This document shows, piece by piece, positions 7,050 through 15,668 of a stretch of 36,942 nt of DNA. A program made the translations under genes and the position numbers. The stretch comes from Clostridium sp. Cult1 (GTDB taxonomy: Bacteria; Bacillota; Clostridia; Tissierellales; Tepidimicrobiaceae): positions 397,574 to 434,515 of the forward strand of contig NZ_PPXW01000001.1 of the NCBI RefSeq assembly GCF_021655095.1. The letters are read 5' to 3'. The notes under the pieces are model-generated. The model had not been told where the DNA came from, did no database searches, and saw nothing but the letters and a program-made list of their open reading frames with translations. Positions within the stretch are counted from its first letter, which is position 1, and every line of letters starts with the position of its first letter.

Positions 7050-7727
7050 ATGGAAAGATATGTCCCTGAAGTAAAATCTCAATTAAGGTCAAGAATTATA
7101 GAAGTTCCTCAAGCTATATATAAAGCTACTGGAATAAAAATATTAGGAACTAGGATTAAATCCTTATTATTTTCTACAGACGTGGCAATTATTAAAAATA
7201 CGAATGCCAACTCTATTATTGCTGTATACCCTTTTACCCCACAGCTTTCTATTACTCAAGCTATATTGGAAGTTGCCCCTGTCCCTGTATTCGTAGGAGT
7301 AGGAGGAGGCCTTACTACAGGTAAAAGATCTGTAGATATTGCTCTTCAAGCAGAGTTAATGGGTGCCTATGGAGTAGTCGTTAATGCACCTACAGTTCCT
7401 GAAGTTATCAGCAAGATGTATAACAGAATTGATATTCCTATCATTGCCACTGTAGTTACTGAAAATGATAATTATAAAGCCAAATTAGATGCTGGTGCAC
7501 GTATTTTAAACGTATCCGGTGGGGCTAAAACTGCCCAAATTGTAAGAAAAATTCGTGATGAATATGGTAAAGAGTTACCCATAATTGCAACTGGGGGTCC
7601 AACAGAAACAAGTATACTCAATACCATAGAAGCCGGTGCTAATTCCATTACCTATACACCACCATGTACTGCAGATATATTTGCTGAAGTTATGGAAAAG
7701 TATAGAGAGGATAAAGCACAAAAATAA
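7050..7727 (+). CDS. Conserved TIM-barrel-like protein of unknown function
   Basis: The 225-residue protein begins at ATG 7050 behind a strong AAGGAGGTG. Alternating strand/helix pattern and the blocks V-F-V-G-V-G-G-G-L-T-T-G near residue 80, GAYGVVVNAPT near 109, GARILNVSGGAKT near 150 and ATGGPTETS near 176 look like a (beta/alpha)8 barrel with glycine-rich phosphate-binding loops at strand ends, as in phosphate-binding barrel enzymes. I do not recognise a characterised enzyme. It has no operon partner: the DUF1538 gene is divergent (203 bp away, too short to hold another gene) and the symporter gene converges on it. Many public annotations call such proteins simply 'hydrolase', which the sequence does not prove. 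Confidence 0.75.
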   Translation: MERYVPEVKSQLRSRIIEVPQAIYKATGIKILGTRIKSLLFSTDVAIIKNTNANSIIAVYPFTPQLSITQAILEVAPVPVFVGVGGGLTTGKRSVDIALQAELMGAYGVVVNAPTVPEVISKMYNRIDIPIIATVVTENDNYKAKLDAGARILNVSGGAKTAQIVRKIRDEYGKELPIIATGGPTETSILNTIEAGANSITYTPPCTADIFAEVMEKYREDKAQK

Positions 7728-7757
7728 AGCCTTGAAGGCTTTATTTTTGTGCTTTAT
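7711..7757. terminator. Bidirectional terminator with 21-bp stem overlapping both genes
   Basis: Positions 7711-7731 pair perfectly with 7737-7757 around a 5-nt loop. The stop of the plus gene (7725-7727) and the stop of the minus symporter gene (7754-7756) both lie within the arms, so the last codons of two converging genes are the terminator. Confidence 0.8.
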
Positions 7758-9130
7758 CTTTTTTCAGTTACATATTGCAATTCTTCCACATATTTTGTAC
7801 CAAAGAAATCCTTAGTAAGCTTAACCACTACTCCACTTAATCCTAATATTCCTATTAGGTTTGGAATTGCCATTAAACCATTTAATGTATCTGCAATATC
7901 CCAAAGAGTTTCAAGTCCTCCTACTGCACCAATTACTATAAAAGGTATCCATATAATTCTATAAGGAGTAATAACTTTTGGTCCAAATATAAACTCTGCA
8001 GAACGTTCTCCATAATAAGACCAACTTAATAAAGTGGAAAAAGCAAATAATAGTATTCCTACTGAAACTATATATCCACCAATTACTGGAATAGATGTGT
8101 CAAAAGCCATAGTAGTAAGAGCAGCTCCAGTTTCTCCAATATTCCAAACACCAGTTACAATAATCACTAATGCTGTTATAGTACAGATAAGCAAAGTATC
8201 CATAAATACTTCAAAAACTCCCCATAATCCTTGACGTACTGGATGATCTGTAGTTGCTGCTGCATGAGCTATTGGCGCACTACCAAGCCCTGCTTCATTT
8301 GAAAACACCCCACGAGCAACACCCATTCTTGCAGCTAATGTCATTGTAGAACCAACAAATCCTCCAACTGCAGCAGAGCCAGAAAAGGCACTTCTGAATA
8401 TTAATCCAAAGGCTGCTGGAATGTTTGAGATATTCATAATCAAAATAACTAAACCACCTACAATATAGAAAGCTGCCATTATTGGAACTAATCTTTCTGT
8501 TACCGTTGCAATCCTTTTCAAACCTCCAAACATGACTAATGCTGCTAATCCAGCCAAAACAAAACCTGTAACCCATTTATTAATCCCAAAAGATACCTCA
8601 AGGGAAGCTGCAACAGAATTGGACTGAACCATGTTCCCAATACCAAAAGCTGCCATGGCTGCAAATATTGCAAAAACATAGGCTAACCAATTAGCTTTAA
8701 GTCCATTGGCAATATAGTACATAGGTCCACCTACAAATCTACCATCTTCAGTTTTCTCCCTATACTCTATACTAAGAACAACTTCAGCAAATTTTGTGGC
8801 CATTCCAAATAATGCAGATAACCACATCCAAAATATAGCCCCAGGTCCTCCAATGGCTATGGCTGTTGCAACTCCAGCAATATTCCCAGTTCCTACTGTA
8901 GCAGCTAATGCTGTTGCCACAGCCTGGAAGGCAGTAATCTCACCTTCTCCAGTAGTCTCCTTCTCAAACATCTTGAACAGTGTGTTTTTTAAAATATAGC
9001 CAAGTTTTGTAATAGACATGAAATTAGTCCTAATGGTTAAGTAAACGCCTGTTCCCACTAATAAAACTAACATTACTGGACCCCAGACAAAATCATTAAT
9101 CATACTATTAAGTCTAATAAAAAAGTCCAT
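7754..9130 (-). CDS. Sodium:amino-acid symporter, AGCS (alanine/glycine/glutamine) family
   Basis: A 458-residue polytopic membrane protein of the alanine/glycine:cation symporter family, which imports small neutral amino acids with Na+. Family blocks include FQAVATALAATVGTGNIAGV near residue 64, GAIFWMWLSALFGMATKF near 95, GGPMYYI near 129, GVARGVFSNEAGLGSAPIAH near 272 and WSYYGERSAEFIF near 369. Start is ATG 9130 behind GAGGAGG. It lies 87 bp downstream of a GlnL-type response regulator; in Bacillus subtilis the GlnK-GlnL system controls an AGCS glutamine transporter, so glutamine uptake is a reasonable inference, with alanine or glycine as alternatives. Confidence 0.93.
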   Translation of the reverse strand: MDFFIRLNSMINDFVWGPVMLVLLVGTGVYLTIRTNFMSITKLGYILKNTLFKMFEKETTGEGEITAFQAVATALAATVGTGNIAGVATAIAIGGPGAIFWMWLSALFGMATKFAEVVLSIEYREKTEDGRFVGGPMYYIANGLKANWLAYVFAIFAAMAAFGIGNMVQSNSVAASLEVSFGINKWVTGFVLAGLAALVMFGGLKRIATVTERLVPIMAAFYIVGGLVILIMNISNIPAAFGLIFRSAFSGSAAVGGFVGSTMTLAARMGVARGVFSNEAGLGSAPIAHAAATTDHPVRQGLWGVFEVFMDTLLICTITALVIIVTGVWNIGETGAALTTMAFDTSIPVIGGYIVSVGILLFAFSTLLSWSYYGERSAEFIFGPKVITPYRIIWIPFIVIGAVGGLETLWDIADTLNGLMAIPNLIGILGLSGVVVKLTKDFFGTKYVEELQYVTEKR

Positions 9131-9160
9131 ATATATACCTCCTCATTCTTTTAATAGGAG

Positions 9161-9194
9161 TATATAATACGAACTTCAAAAAACTACAAAAAAC
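9161..9194 (-). promoter_or_regulatory. Candidate symporter promoter with two 10-bp direct repeats
   Basis: On the minus strand a candidate promoter reads TTGTAG (9189-9184), a 17-bp spacer and TATATA (9166-9161). Overlapping the -35 are two adjacent 10-mers, TTCAAAAAAC (9175-9184) and TACAAAAAAC (9185-9194) as written on the plus strand, one helical turn apart. GlnL-type regulators are known to bind direct repeats, so this is a candidate site for the adjacent response regulator. A weak A/T-rich hairpin (9190-9196 with 9201-9207) also lies here. The region is very AT-rich, which lowers confidence. Confidence 0.4.
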
Positions 9195-9217
9195 ATAAAA
9201 ATGTTTTCTGAAAATTT

Positions 9218-10060
9218 TTAATTGTCTAAAGATTCACAAAATGTAATTAACCCAATTAAGAACTTTTTAATATTAGTAGAGCCACCTCTGTTTGCTTTTC
9301 CTCTTATATATTCCATCTCCCTACGTACCTGTTCAAAACTAAATAAACTATTAGAATATTGTACAAAAGTATCATTCATATAATCTTCAATACCTAGATT
9401 TGCAATGTTTGTAATAGCTATACTAATAGCTCTTCTCATCCTTTGTTCCATAGATTTTGGATTATCAGTAAAATAACTACATAGTTCTCTAATGGTTATA
9501 TTATTTAAATTTATACCCTTTTTCATCACATATTTAGCTACCTTTATTATTTCCTGGCTACCTTTTTCACTAATAATTCCTAGTTCTATTAGTATATTGT
9601 TGATACATTGTTCACAAACCCCTTCTAATCTCACTATTTCCTTTTCCGGTTTATTATCGAAAATTTGCTGCATCTTTAAAATAGTTCTATTTATCTCAAT
9701 CCGTTCTATTACTTTTCTAATTATCATTTCAACTTCTATTGCATTAATCGGTTTATATATGTAATATTCTACACCATACCGGTAGGCTTTCTCAACCATA
9801 TTTTTTGAAGAAACCTGAGAAATCATTATAAATTCGATGTTAGGGTATTCTTCCTTCAATTGTTTAACAACTCTTAATCCATCTATTCCTGGCATTAATA
9901 GGTCTATTAGGACTACATCTGGAATAATAGCTCTAATCTTATCAATTCCTTTTTTTCCATCTCTTTCATCACCTACTATTGTCCCCAACTCTTTATCTTC
10001 AATTATCTTTTTTAGTATACGGATGACATTTATGTCATCATCTAATATAAAAATTTTCAT
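9218..10060 (-). CDS. Response regulator, GlnL/YcbB type
   Basis: A 280-residue two-component regulator. The N-terminal receiver (1-120) has the acidic pocket D8/D9, phosphoacceptor D53 in LIDLLMPG, and K103 in YIYKP. The C-terminal part (about 150-275) is not an OmpR or LuxR winged helix but the YcbB-type DNA-binding domain, with the segment I-R-E-L-C-S-Y-F and MEQRMRRAI, as in B. subtilis GlnL. Its start overlaps the kinase stop by four bases (10057-10060), so the pair is translationally coupled. Position between a GlnK-like kinase and an AGCS symporter matches the glutamine-responsive GlnK-GlnL arrangement. Confidence 0.88.
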   Translation of the reverse strand: MKIFILDDDINVIRILKKIIEDKELGTIVGDERDGKKGIDKIRAIIPDVVLIDLLMPGIDGLRVVKQLKEEYPNIEFIMISQVSSKNMVEKAYRYGVEYYIYKPINAIEVEMIIRKVIERIEINRTILKMQQIFDNKPEKEIVRLEGVCEQCINNILIELGIISEKGSQEIIKVAKYVMKKGINLNNITIRELCSYFTDNPKSMEQRMRRAISIAITNIANLGIEDYMNDTFVQYSNSLFSFEQVRREMEYIRGKANRGGSTNIKKFLIGLITFCESLDN

Positions 10061-11325
10061 TCACTAATACCCTCCAATTCTTTCACTGGAATAGATATGA
10101 TAAAAGTACTTCCTTTGCCAACTTTTGACTCTACCTGTATGCTACCTTTTAAATGAACTTTAAGAAGTTTCTCTATTAGAGTAAGACCTAACCCTCTATT
10201 TACCTGACCTGTATTATAGTCTATTTTAGTAGAGTATCCTGGGGAAAATATATGGGGTAAATCTTCATCATTGATTCCACATCCATCGTCTTTAACTATG
10301 AATTGATGATTATTGTTTTTAACAGTATGAGCTACTAATATATTCCCATTATATTCGATGGAATCTATAGCATTCATTATAATATTTCTTAAGATGGACA
10401 TAAGGTAATAATGTTTCTCTGTATAAAAGTTTCTTCCCATCTCATATCTAATGGTAATTTCTTTATCCTGTATTTTTATATCTCTTTCTAAAGTTTCCTT
10501 TAATATAATCATAAGTTCAGAAAAATACATGCTCGTATTATCTAATCTATTAGCCATTATTTCCTCTATACCCATTACAACTAATCCATATTCCTTTTTA
10601 ATTTCATGAACATCTTTAGCTATTTCTAGAGCAGTACCACTCCATTGTTCCCTATTTTTATCTTCCTTAATGTTAGAGAATAATTCATAGGCATTAGACA
10701 TAACCTTTTCAATATGAGCCATGTTTTTTTCCATCCAATAGACTTCCGTCTTTAGTTGAGATGTCAACCTTAAAAGGTTTTTATATCTTCTATCATGTTC
10801 TTCTTTTACTAAAAGTAATTTATAATATTTATAGCCCATTATCATTAACCATACTAAGCCAGCCCTTATTGCACCAACTAAAAATAGTATTTTTATTATT
10901 TCATAGTCTGAAGTAAATAAATCCTTCCCTATCCTAATATATATTTCTACTATATTGGAAAAAGTATCACTTAAAGCAGCCATTACGAACATTTTATTAT
11001 GGGTAATAGGTTGGAACTTTATACTAATTATGAAAAAAACCAAACCATAAACTATATAGAAAATATTTTCCGGCATGGAATAAATAATAACTTCTGTTAA
11101 GGGTCCTTGAAAAACTCCATAAAATAAGCCTCTAAATACAACTAACGAAAAACCTGATAAAATTCCAAATGCTATTGGATTAAATTCGTCATACATAAAT
11201 AAAAGCAAAGGAAACATAACACCTGCAAAGGAAAATTTAAAATTTTTAATATAAAAATCAATGTATAAAAGAGAAGATAGGCCTACTACAAGAGAAGAAA
11301 TAATAATTTTTCTATATTTTTTCAT
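10057..11325 (-). CDS. Sensor histidine kinase, GlnK-like
   Basis: A 422-residue kinase. Residues 1-170 hold about five hydrophobic segments with no large extracellular domain, suggesting it senses within the membrane or via a neighbouring transporter. A coiled-coil linker (about 175-210) leads to the phosphoacceptor H240 in AKDVHEIKKEYG. The HATPase domain has the N box NIIMNAIDS, G1 DDGCGI, F box IFSPGYSTK and G2 NRGLGLTL. Overlaps the response-regulator gene by four bases and starts eight bases after the DMT transporter gene, so all three are probably cotranscribed. Glutamine as signal is inferred from similarity to GlnK and from context. Confidence 0.9.
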   Translation of the reverse strand: MKKYRKIIISSLVVGLSSLLYIDFYIKNFKFSFAGVMFPLLLFMYDEFNPIAFGILSGFSLVVFRGLFYGVFQGPLTEVIIYSMPENIFYIVYGLVFFIISIKFQPITHNKMFVMAALSDTFSNIVEIYIRIGKDLFTSDYEIIKILFLVGAIRAGLVWLMIMGYKYYKLLLVKEEHDRRYKNLLRLTSQLKTEVYWMEKNMAHIEKVMSNAYELFSNIKEDKNREQWSGTALEIAKDVHEIKKEYGLVVMGIEEIMANRLDNTSMYFSELMIILKETLERDIKIQDKEITIRYEMGRNFYTEKHYYLMSILRNIIMNAIDSIEYNGNILVAHTVKNNNHQFIVKDDGCGINDEDLPHIFSPGYSTKIDYNTGQVNRGLGLTLIEKLLKVHLKGSIQVESKVGKGSTFIISIPVKELEGISE

Positions 11326-11333
11326 ATGATCAC

Positions 11334-12245
11334 CTAGACTCCATTGATCTTACCAGCATTGTCTTTCTCTCTAACTTTTTTCTTCAGAAAACTCCATTTA
11401 GTTTCAGTAGTTAATATAGATACTAATATAGAAAGACATCCTATTAAAAACCTAATTGTAAAGGGCTCTTTTAAAAATATTAAAGACATTATACCTCCAA
11501 ATACAGACTCCATACTTAATATTATAGCAGCATGAGTAGATGAAGTATATTTTTGGGCTATGTTTTGTACTAAAAAAGCTATTAAAGTGCTAAATACTGC
11601 TAAATACAATATTGAGAATAGGGTTTGGTTTGATACATTCCCTATTTTAGGCTCTAATAATAATGCAAATATAGTAGAAAATACGCCAGCCACTAAAATT
11701 TGAATAACTGATAAAACAACTGGATCATGTTCCTTTGAAAAATAGCCTATAGTTGCTATATGAAAAGCAAAGAATATTGCACAGATAAATGTTAAAAATT
11801 CCCCATAACCAAACCTTAAATTATTTTCAAAACTAAGTATTCCAATACCAGTAAAGCAAAGGAATACTGCTATTACCTCATATATATCAGGTTTCTTTTT
11901 ACTAATCCCCCAATATATAAATGGCACCATTACTACATTACTAGCAGTTATAAAAGCTTGTTTACCAGCAGTTGTATAATTAAGCCCTACAGTTTGAGTG
12001 GCAAATCCCCCAAATAAAAATATGCCTATTAATAGACCTGCTTTCCAATCTTTAAGCTTAGCATTTTTCAATCTCTTAAAAAATACTAAACCCATTAATA
12101 AAAAGGATATCATAAATCTAAAGGCTAATAAATAATAAGGGGTTATATGATTTAAAGAATTCTTAGTAACAACAAAACCGCTCCCCCATATAATGGCCAC
12201 TATTAATAAGGAAAAATCTGCATATATACTTGTTCTATCCTTCAT
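11334..12245 (-). CDS. EamA/DMT-family drug/metabolite transporter
   Basis: A 303-residue membrane protein with about ten hydrophobic segments arranged as two EamA repeats. The N-terminal W-G-S-G-F-V-V-T-K segment, LLAFRFMISFLLMG, and the second-repeat S-T-L-I-A-F-L-V-Q and M-E-S-V-F-G-G-I-M-S-L-I-F-L-K-E-P blocks are typical. The substrate is unknown; relatives export amino acids or related metabolites. It is the first gene of the minus-strand run with the GlnK/GlnL-like pair (8-bp gap), so it may be part of the same amino-acid response. Start is ATG 12245 behind AGGAGG. Confidence 0.88.
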   Translation of the reverse strand: MKDRTSIYADFSLLIVAIIWGSGFVVTKNSLNHITPYYLLAFRFMISFLLMGLVFFKRLKNAKLKDWKAGLLIGIFLFGGFATQTVGLNYTTAGKQAFITASNVVMVPFIYWGISKKKPDIYEVIAVFLCFTGIGILSFENNLRFGYGEFLTFICAIFFAFHIATIGYFSKEHDPVVLSVIQILVAGVFSTIFALLLEPKIGNVSNQTLFSILYLAVFSTLIAFLVQNIAQKYTSSTHAAIILSMESVFGGIMSLIFLKEPFTIRFLIGCLSILVSILTTETKWSFLKKKVREKDNAGKINGV

Positions 12246-12378
12246 ACATTTCCTCCTATTAGATTAAATGCTATATGAATATTGTATCATACATTTACTA
12301 TTAATTTTAATTAATAATAGGAACCTTTTTATTTTTATTAAATATAATAGTACTACTATTGATAATATAGGTGATCTT

Positions 12379-13698
12379 ATGTATAAAAAATTAATTCATG
12401 GAGTAAATACTTTAGTCCCATTAATCAGTGGAAACAAAGTTCCTTATATAAATTTTGATAATGCTGCCACTACTCCACCTTTTTCTTCTGTGATATGGGG
12501 AGTAAATAATTTTTCCCCCTATTATTCTTCCGTTCACAGGGGAACTGGATATAAGTCTATTATATCTTCCAACTTTTATGATGAAGCTAGAAATATTGTA
12601 TTAGATTTTATAGGAGCTGAACTCAACTATCATACAGCAATATTCGTAAAAAACACAACGGAGGCCATTAACAAACTTTCCTACAGGCTTAAAGATGAAA
12701 TAAAGGATGGGATAGTTCTATCTACTTATATGGAACATCATTCTAATGACTTACCTTGGAGATATAGATATAATGTAGATTATGTTGAGGTAGATACAAA
12801 GGGTAGATTGTCCTTAAATCATTTAGAACATCTTCTAAAAAAGTATCAAGGGAAAGTAAAGTTATTAACTGTAACTGGTGCTTCTAATGTAACAGGCTAT
12901 ATTAACCCAATACATAAAATAGCAAGATTAGCCCACAAATATGGAAGTAAGATATTAGTAGATGGTGCTCAATTAGTGCCTCACCATCCAGTGAATATTA
13001 AACCTGTAGGAGATCCAGCCCATATAGACTATATAGCCTTTTCTGCCCATAAAATGTATGCTCCCTTTGGAATAGGTGTGCTAGTAGCTCCCAAAGATAC
13101 TTTTAAATCCGGGATTTCAGACCATATAGGAGGAGGCACTGTAGATTTGGTGACATTGGAAGAAGTCATATGGGCCTTTCCTCCTGAAAAAGAAGAGGCA
13201 GGAACTCCCAATCTTTTTGGAGTAGTGGCTTTAATTGAAAGTATTAAGATGCTAAAAAAGTTGAACATGAAGAAGATATCTGAATATGAGAGAAAATTGA
13301 CTCGATATACTTTGGAAAATTTAAAAACTGTACCAAATATAACAATATATGATGATGAAGATGTAGAAAATAAAGTATCTATTATATCCTTTAATATAGA
13401 TGGTTTATACCACGGAACTGTAGCAACAGCTCTTTCTTTAGAAGGAGGAATTGGAGTAAGAAATGGATGTTTTTGTGCTCAACCCTATATTCAAAAATTA
13501 CTCCACATATCAGAAGAAGATATAAATAAATATAAAAATAATAGAAATGTGCTTCGACCTGGTACCGTTAGGATTAGTTATGGCCTTTATAATGATTTTG
13601 AAGAAATAAATATAATGATAGAATTATTAAAACATATTGGAAACAATGTTGAATATTATGATTATAAGTATAGAAACCCTTCTTTCTACTCAAAATAG
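12379..13698 (+). CDS. Class V aminotransferase / SufS-like cysteine desulfurase
   Basis: A PLP enzyme of about 439 residues. Seen: the N-terminal F-D-N-A-A-T-T-P, the PLP-stacking His in YMEHHSND (H120/H121), D195 in LVDGAQLVPH, the Schiff-base lysine K225 in FSAHKMYAPFG, and R-N-G-C-F-C-A-Q-P at 361-369, equivalent to the RTGxHCAQP loop of SufS/CsdA, placing C366 at the catalytic persulfide position. C364 is an extra cysteine in the loop. Start is ATG 12379 behind TAGGTGAT; the 37-codon upstream extension from 12268 is hydrophobic, AT-rich and unlike the family. Its 3' end forms a hairpin with the ribosome binding site of the DsrE-like gene, implying sulfur transfer to that protein. Whether Cys, selenocysteine or another substrate is used is unproven. 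Confidence 0.87.
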   Translation: MYKKLIHGVNTLVPLISGNKVPYINFDNAATTPPFSSVIWGVNNFSPYYSSVHRGTGYKSIISSNFYDEARNIVLDFIGAELNYHTAIFVKNTTEAINKLSYRLKDEIKDGIVLSTYMEHHSNDLPWRYRYNVDYVEVDTKGRLSLNHLEHLLKKYQGKVKLLTVTGASNVTGYINPIHKIARLAHKYGSKILVDGAQLVPHHPVNIKPVGDPAHIDYIAFSAHKMYAPFGIGVLVAPKDTFKSGISDHIGGGTVDLVTLEEVIWAFPPEKEEAGTPNLFGVVALIESIKMLKKLNMKKISEYERKLTRYTLENLKTVPNITIYDDEDVENKVSIISFNIDGLYHGTVATALSLEGGIGVRNGCFCAQPYIQKLLHISEEDINKYKNNRNVLRPGTVRISYGLYNDFEEINIMIELLKHIGNNVEYYDYKYRNPSFYSK

Positions 13699-13714
13699 TA
13701 GAAAGGAGGGTTTC
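13673..13714 (+). promoter_or_regulatory. Hairpin hiding the ribosome binding site of the DsrE-like gene
   Basis: Positions 13673-13690 pair with 13697-13714 (18 bp, one G-U pair, 6-nt loop). The 5' arm is the last codons of the PLP enzyme; the 3' arm holds the whole GAAAGGAGGG ribosome binding site (13701-13710) and ends two bases before the GTG start at 13717. The TAG stop of the upstream gene is 13696-13698, at the loop. A ribosome finishing the upstream gene would open the 5' arm and expose the site, so the downstream gene should be translated only when the upstream one is. It has no U-tract, so it is not a terminator. Confidence 0.7.
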
Positions 13715-13716
13715 TA

Positions 13717-14187
13717 GTGAAGAAAAAAATGAATATCCTAATGTTTAGTGGAGAATACGATAAAGCATTGGCTGCATTAATTCTTGCTAATTCTGCAAAA
13801 ATGATAAATATGGACGTAACCATATTCTTTGCCTTCTGGGGATTACTATTAGTAAAGGAATCCAATAGTATGGAAGACAAAACTACCTATGAAAAGATGT
13901 TTGCCAATATGGCACCAAAACATATTGAAGAATTACCCTTATCTAAAATGAATTTTGCAGGAATAGGGAAAAAAATGTTAACAGAGATGATGGAAGAAAG
14001 TGATACTCCAAAGCTAAAAGATTTTTTAATGGGTGCCATTAATAAAGGGGTAGAATTTAAAGCTTGTAAACTTTCCTGTGAAGTAATGGGGTTTAAGGAA
14101 GAAGAACTACTTAAAGAAGTAAAGATAGTCACTGCAAAAGAATACTTAGTAGACGCTATGGATTCAAATATTCAGTTATTCATATAA
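13717..14187 (+). CDS. DsrE/DsrF-like (DrsE_2) sulfur-carrier-like protein
   Basis: A 156-residue protein of the DsrE2 group. It opens with a strand and S-G-E-Y-D-K-A-L-A-A-L-I-L-A, followed by the F-F-A-F-W-G-L strand (about 37-43) seen in this family. The conserved C-terminal site is F-K-A-C-K-L-S-C-E-V-M-G: C117 sits at the family's persulfide-carrying position and C121 is an additional cysteine. Such proteins accept persulfide sulfur and pass it on. Start is GTG 13717, seven bases after a very strong ribosome binding site that is sequestered in a hairpin, so expression is probably coupled to the SufS-like gene 18 bp upstream, a natural sulfur donor. The partner relation is inferred from this layout. 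Confidence 0.85.
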   Translation: MKKKMNILMFSGEYDKALAALILANSAKMINMDVTIFFAFWGLLLVKESNSMEDKTTYEKMFANMAPKHIEELPLSKMNFAGIGKKMLTEMMEESDTPKLKDFLMGAINKGVEFKACKLSCEVMGFKEEELLKEVKIVTAKEYLVDAMDSNIQLFI

Positions 14188-14234
14188 TTGAATGCTTAAC
14201 CAAAAGACTTAGAATAAAGGATGGAATATATGGT

Positions 14235-14270
14235 AAGTGAGACAAGTTTGTTTTTGACTCACTTTCTTTT
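14235..14270 (+). terminator. Terminator of the PLP enzyme/DsrE operon
   Basis: AAGTGAG (14235-14241) pairs with CTCACTT (14258-14264), extended by CAA/TTG after one mismatch, and is followed by TCTTTTTCTTT. It separates the sulfur pair from the D-serine dehydratase gene. Confidence 0.6.
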
Positions 14271-14336
14271 TCTTTAATTATATTAACTAATAATATATAC
14301 TTAATATTAAGATATAAAAGGAAAGGAGAAATATAT

Positions 14337-15656
14337 TTGAAAAATAAGCCTATAATAAAAAAAGATTTACCCTTACTAAATGATATCCAAAACTTAAAAG
14401 AAGTGTTTTGGATAAATAGTAATTATACTAATTTCGATAATCTAGTAGACAATTTACCCATTTCTTATAGTGATATTCTTGATGCAGAAAAAAGATTAAA
14501 AAGATTTGCACCCTATATAAAAAAGGTATTTCCTCAAACTATTGAAGGCATTATTGAATCACCGATATCTCCAATTAATTCCATGAAATCAAAAATTGAT
14601 AAAATCTATGATAAAAGGATATATGGCAATTTAATACTTAAAAGAGATGATTTGCTCCCCATTGCTGGCTCTATCAAGGCAAGAGGAGGAATATATGAAG
14701 TATTGAAACATGCAGAAACTTTAGCTATTAAAAATAATTTATTATCCATATATGACGATTACTCTATATTAGCAGAAGATAGATTTAAAAACTTCTTCTC
14801 CAATTACATAATCCAAGTGGGCAGTACTGGTAATTTAGGATTGAGTATAGGGATAATGAGTGCAAAAATTGGATTTAAGGTAAAGGTTCATATGTCCCAA
14901 GACGCAAAGAAGTGGAAAAAGGATTTGCTTAGAAGTAAAGGGGTAGAAGTAATAGAATATTCTTCTGATTATTCAAAGGCTGTAGAAGAAGGTAGAAAGC
15001 AATCAGAAAGTAATCCTAATAGTCATTTTATAGATGATGAAAATTCTAAAGACCTATTTCTAGGATATGCTATAGGTGGCTTAAGAATTAAAGAACAATT
15101 GGATAAAATGGAAATAGTAGTAGATGAAAACCACCCTCTATTTGTATACCTTCCATGTGGAGTAGGAGGCGGGCCTGGCGGAGTAACTTATGGATTAAAA
15201 TTCATTTATGGTGATAATGTCCATTGTTTTTTTGCCGAACCTACCCACTCCCCAGCTATGTTACTAGGTCTTATGACAAAGCTCCACAATAAAATATCTG
15301 TAGAGGATTTTGGATTAGACAATATAACTGAAGCCGATGGATTGGCAGTTGGTCGCCCTTCATCCTTTGTAGGAAAAGTTATGGACAAACTGCTAAGTGG
15401 TATATTTACCATAGGTGACAATAAATTATATACATTTTTAACAGTTTTAGCGAATGAGGAAGAAATTTTCTTAGAGCCTTCAGCATTGGCAGGATTTTTA
15501 GGACCAGTATTTTTATCAAGTGAAGAAGGAGAAGAATATCTAGCAAAACAAGATATTTTAAATAAAAGGGATAATATCACCCATATGTGCTGGGCTACCG
15601 GTGGAAGCTTAGTACCCGAAAGTATAATGAAGGAATATTATAGAAGGGGTAAATAA
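14337..15656 (+). CDS. dsdA: D-serine ammonia-lyase (D-serine dehydratase)
   Basis: PLP enzyme converting D-serine to pyruvate and ammonia; 439 residues compares with about 442 in E. coli DsdA. Key sites: the Schiff-base lysine K114 in GSIKARGG, the phosphate-binding loop [10 protein letters not shown] near 161, [13 protein letters not shown] near 222, the [10 protein letters not shown] loop near 272, and [10 protein letters not shown] near 334. Start is TTG 14337 behind AAAGGAG. No dsdX/dsdC partner is adjacent, and the terminator at 14235 separates it from the sulfur genes, so it is probably its own unit, providing pyruvate and nitrogen or detoxifying D-serine. Confidence 0.93.
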   Translation: MKNKPIIKKDLPLLNDIQNLKEVFWINSNYTNFDNLVDNLPISYSDILDAEKRLKRFAPYIKKVFPQTIEGIIESPISPINSMKSKIDKIYDKRIYGNLILKRDDLLPIAGSIKARGGIYEVLKHAETLAIKNNLLSIYDDYSILAEDRFKNFFSNYIIQVGSTGNLGLSIGIMSAKIGFKVKVHMSQDAKKWKKDLLRSKGVEVIEYSSDYSKAVEEGRKQSESNPNSHFIDDENSKDLFLGYAIGGLRIKEQLDKMEIVVDENHPLFVYLPCGVGGGPGGVTYGLKFIYGDNVHCFFAEPTHSPAMLLGLMTKLHNKISVEDFGLDNITEADGLAVGRPSSFVGKVMDKLLSGIFTIGDNKLYTFLTVLANEEEIFLEPSALAGFLGPVFLSSEEGEEYLAKQDILNKRDNITHMCWATGGSLVPESIMKEYYRRGK

Positions 15657-15668
15657 TACAGTACCATA

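Noticed and set aside
12268-12378. 37-codon upstream extension of the class V PLP enzyme
   Set aside because: It is hydrophobic and AT-rich with no ribosome binding site, whereas ATG 12379 has TAGGTGAT and fits the family N-terminus.
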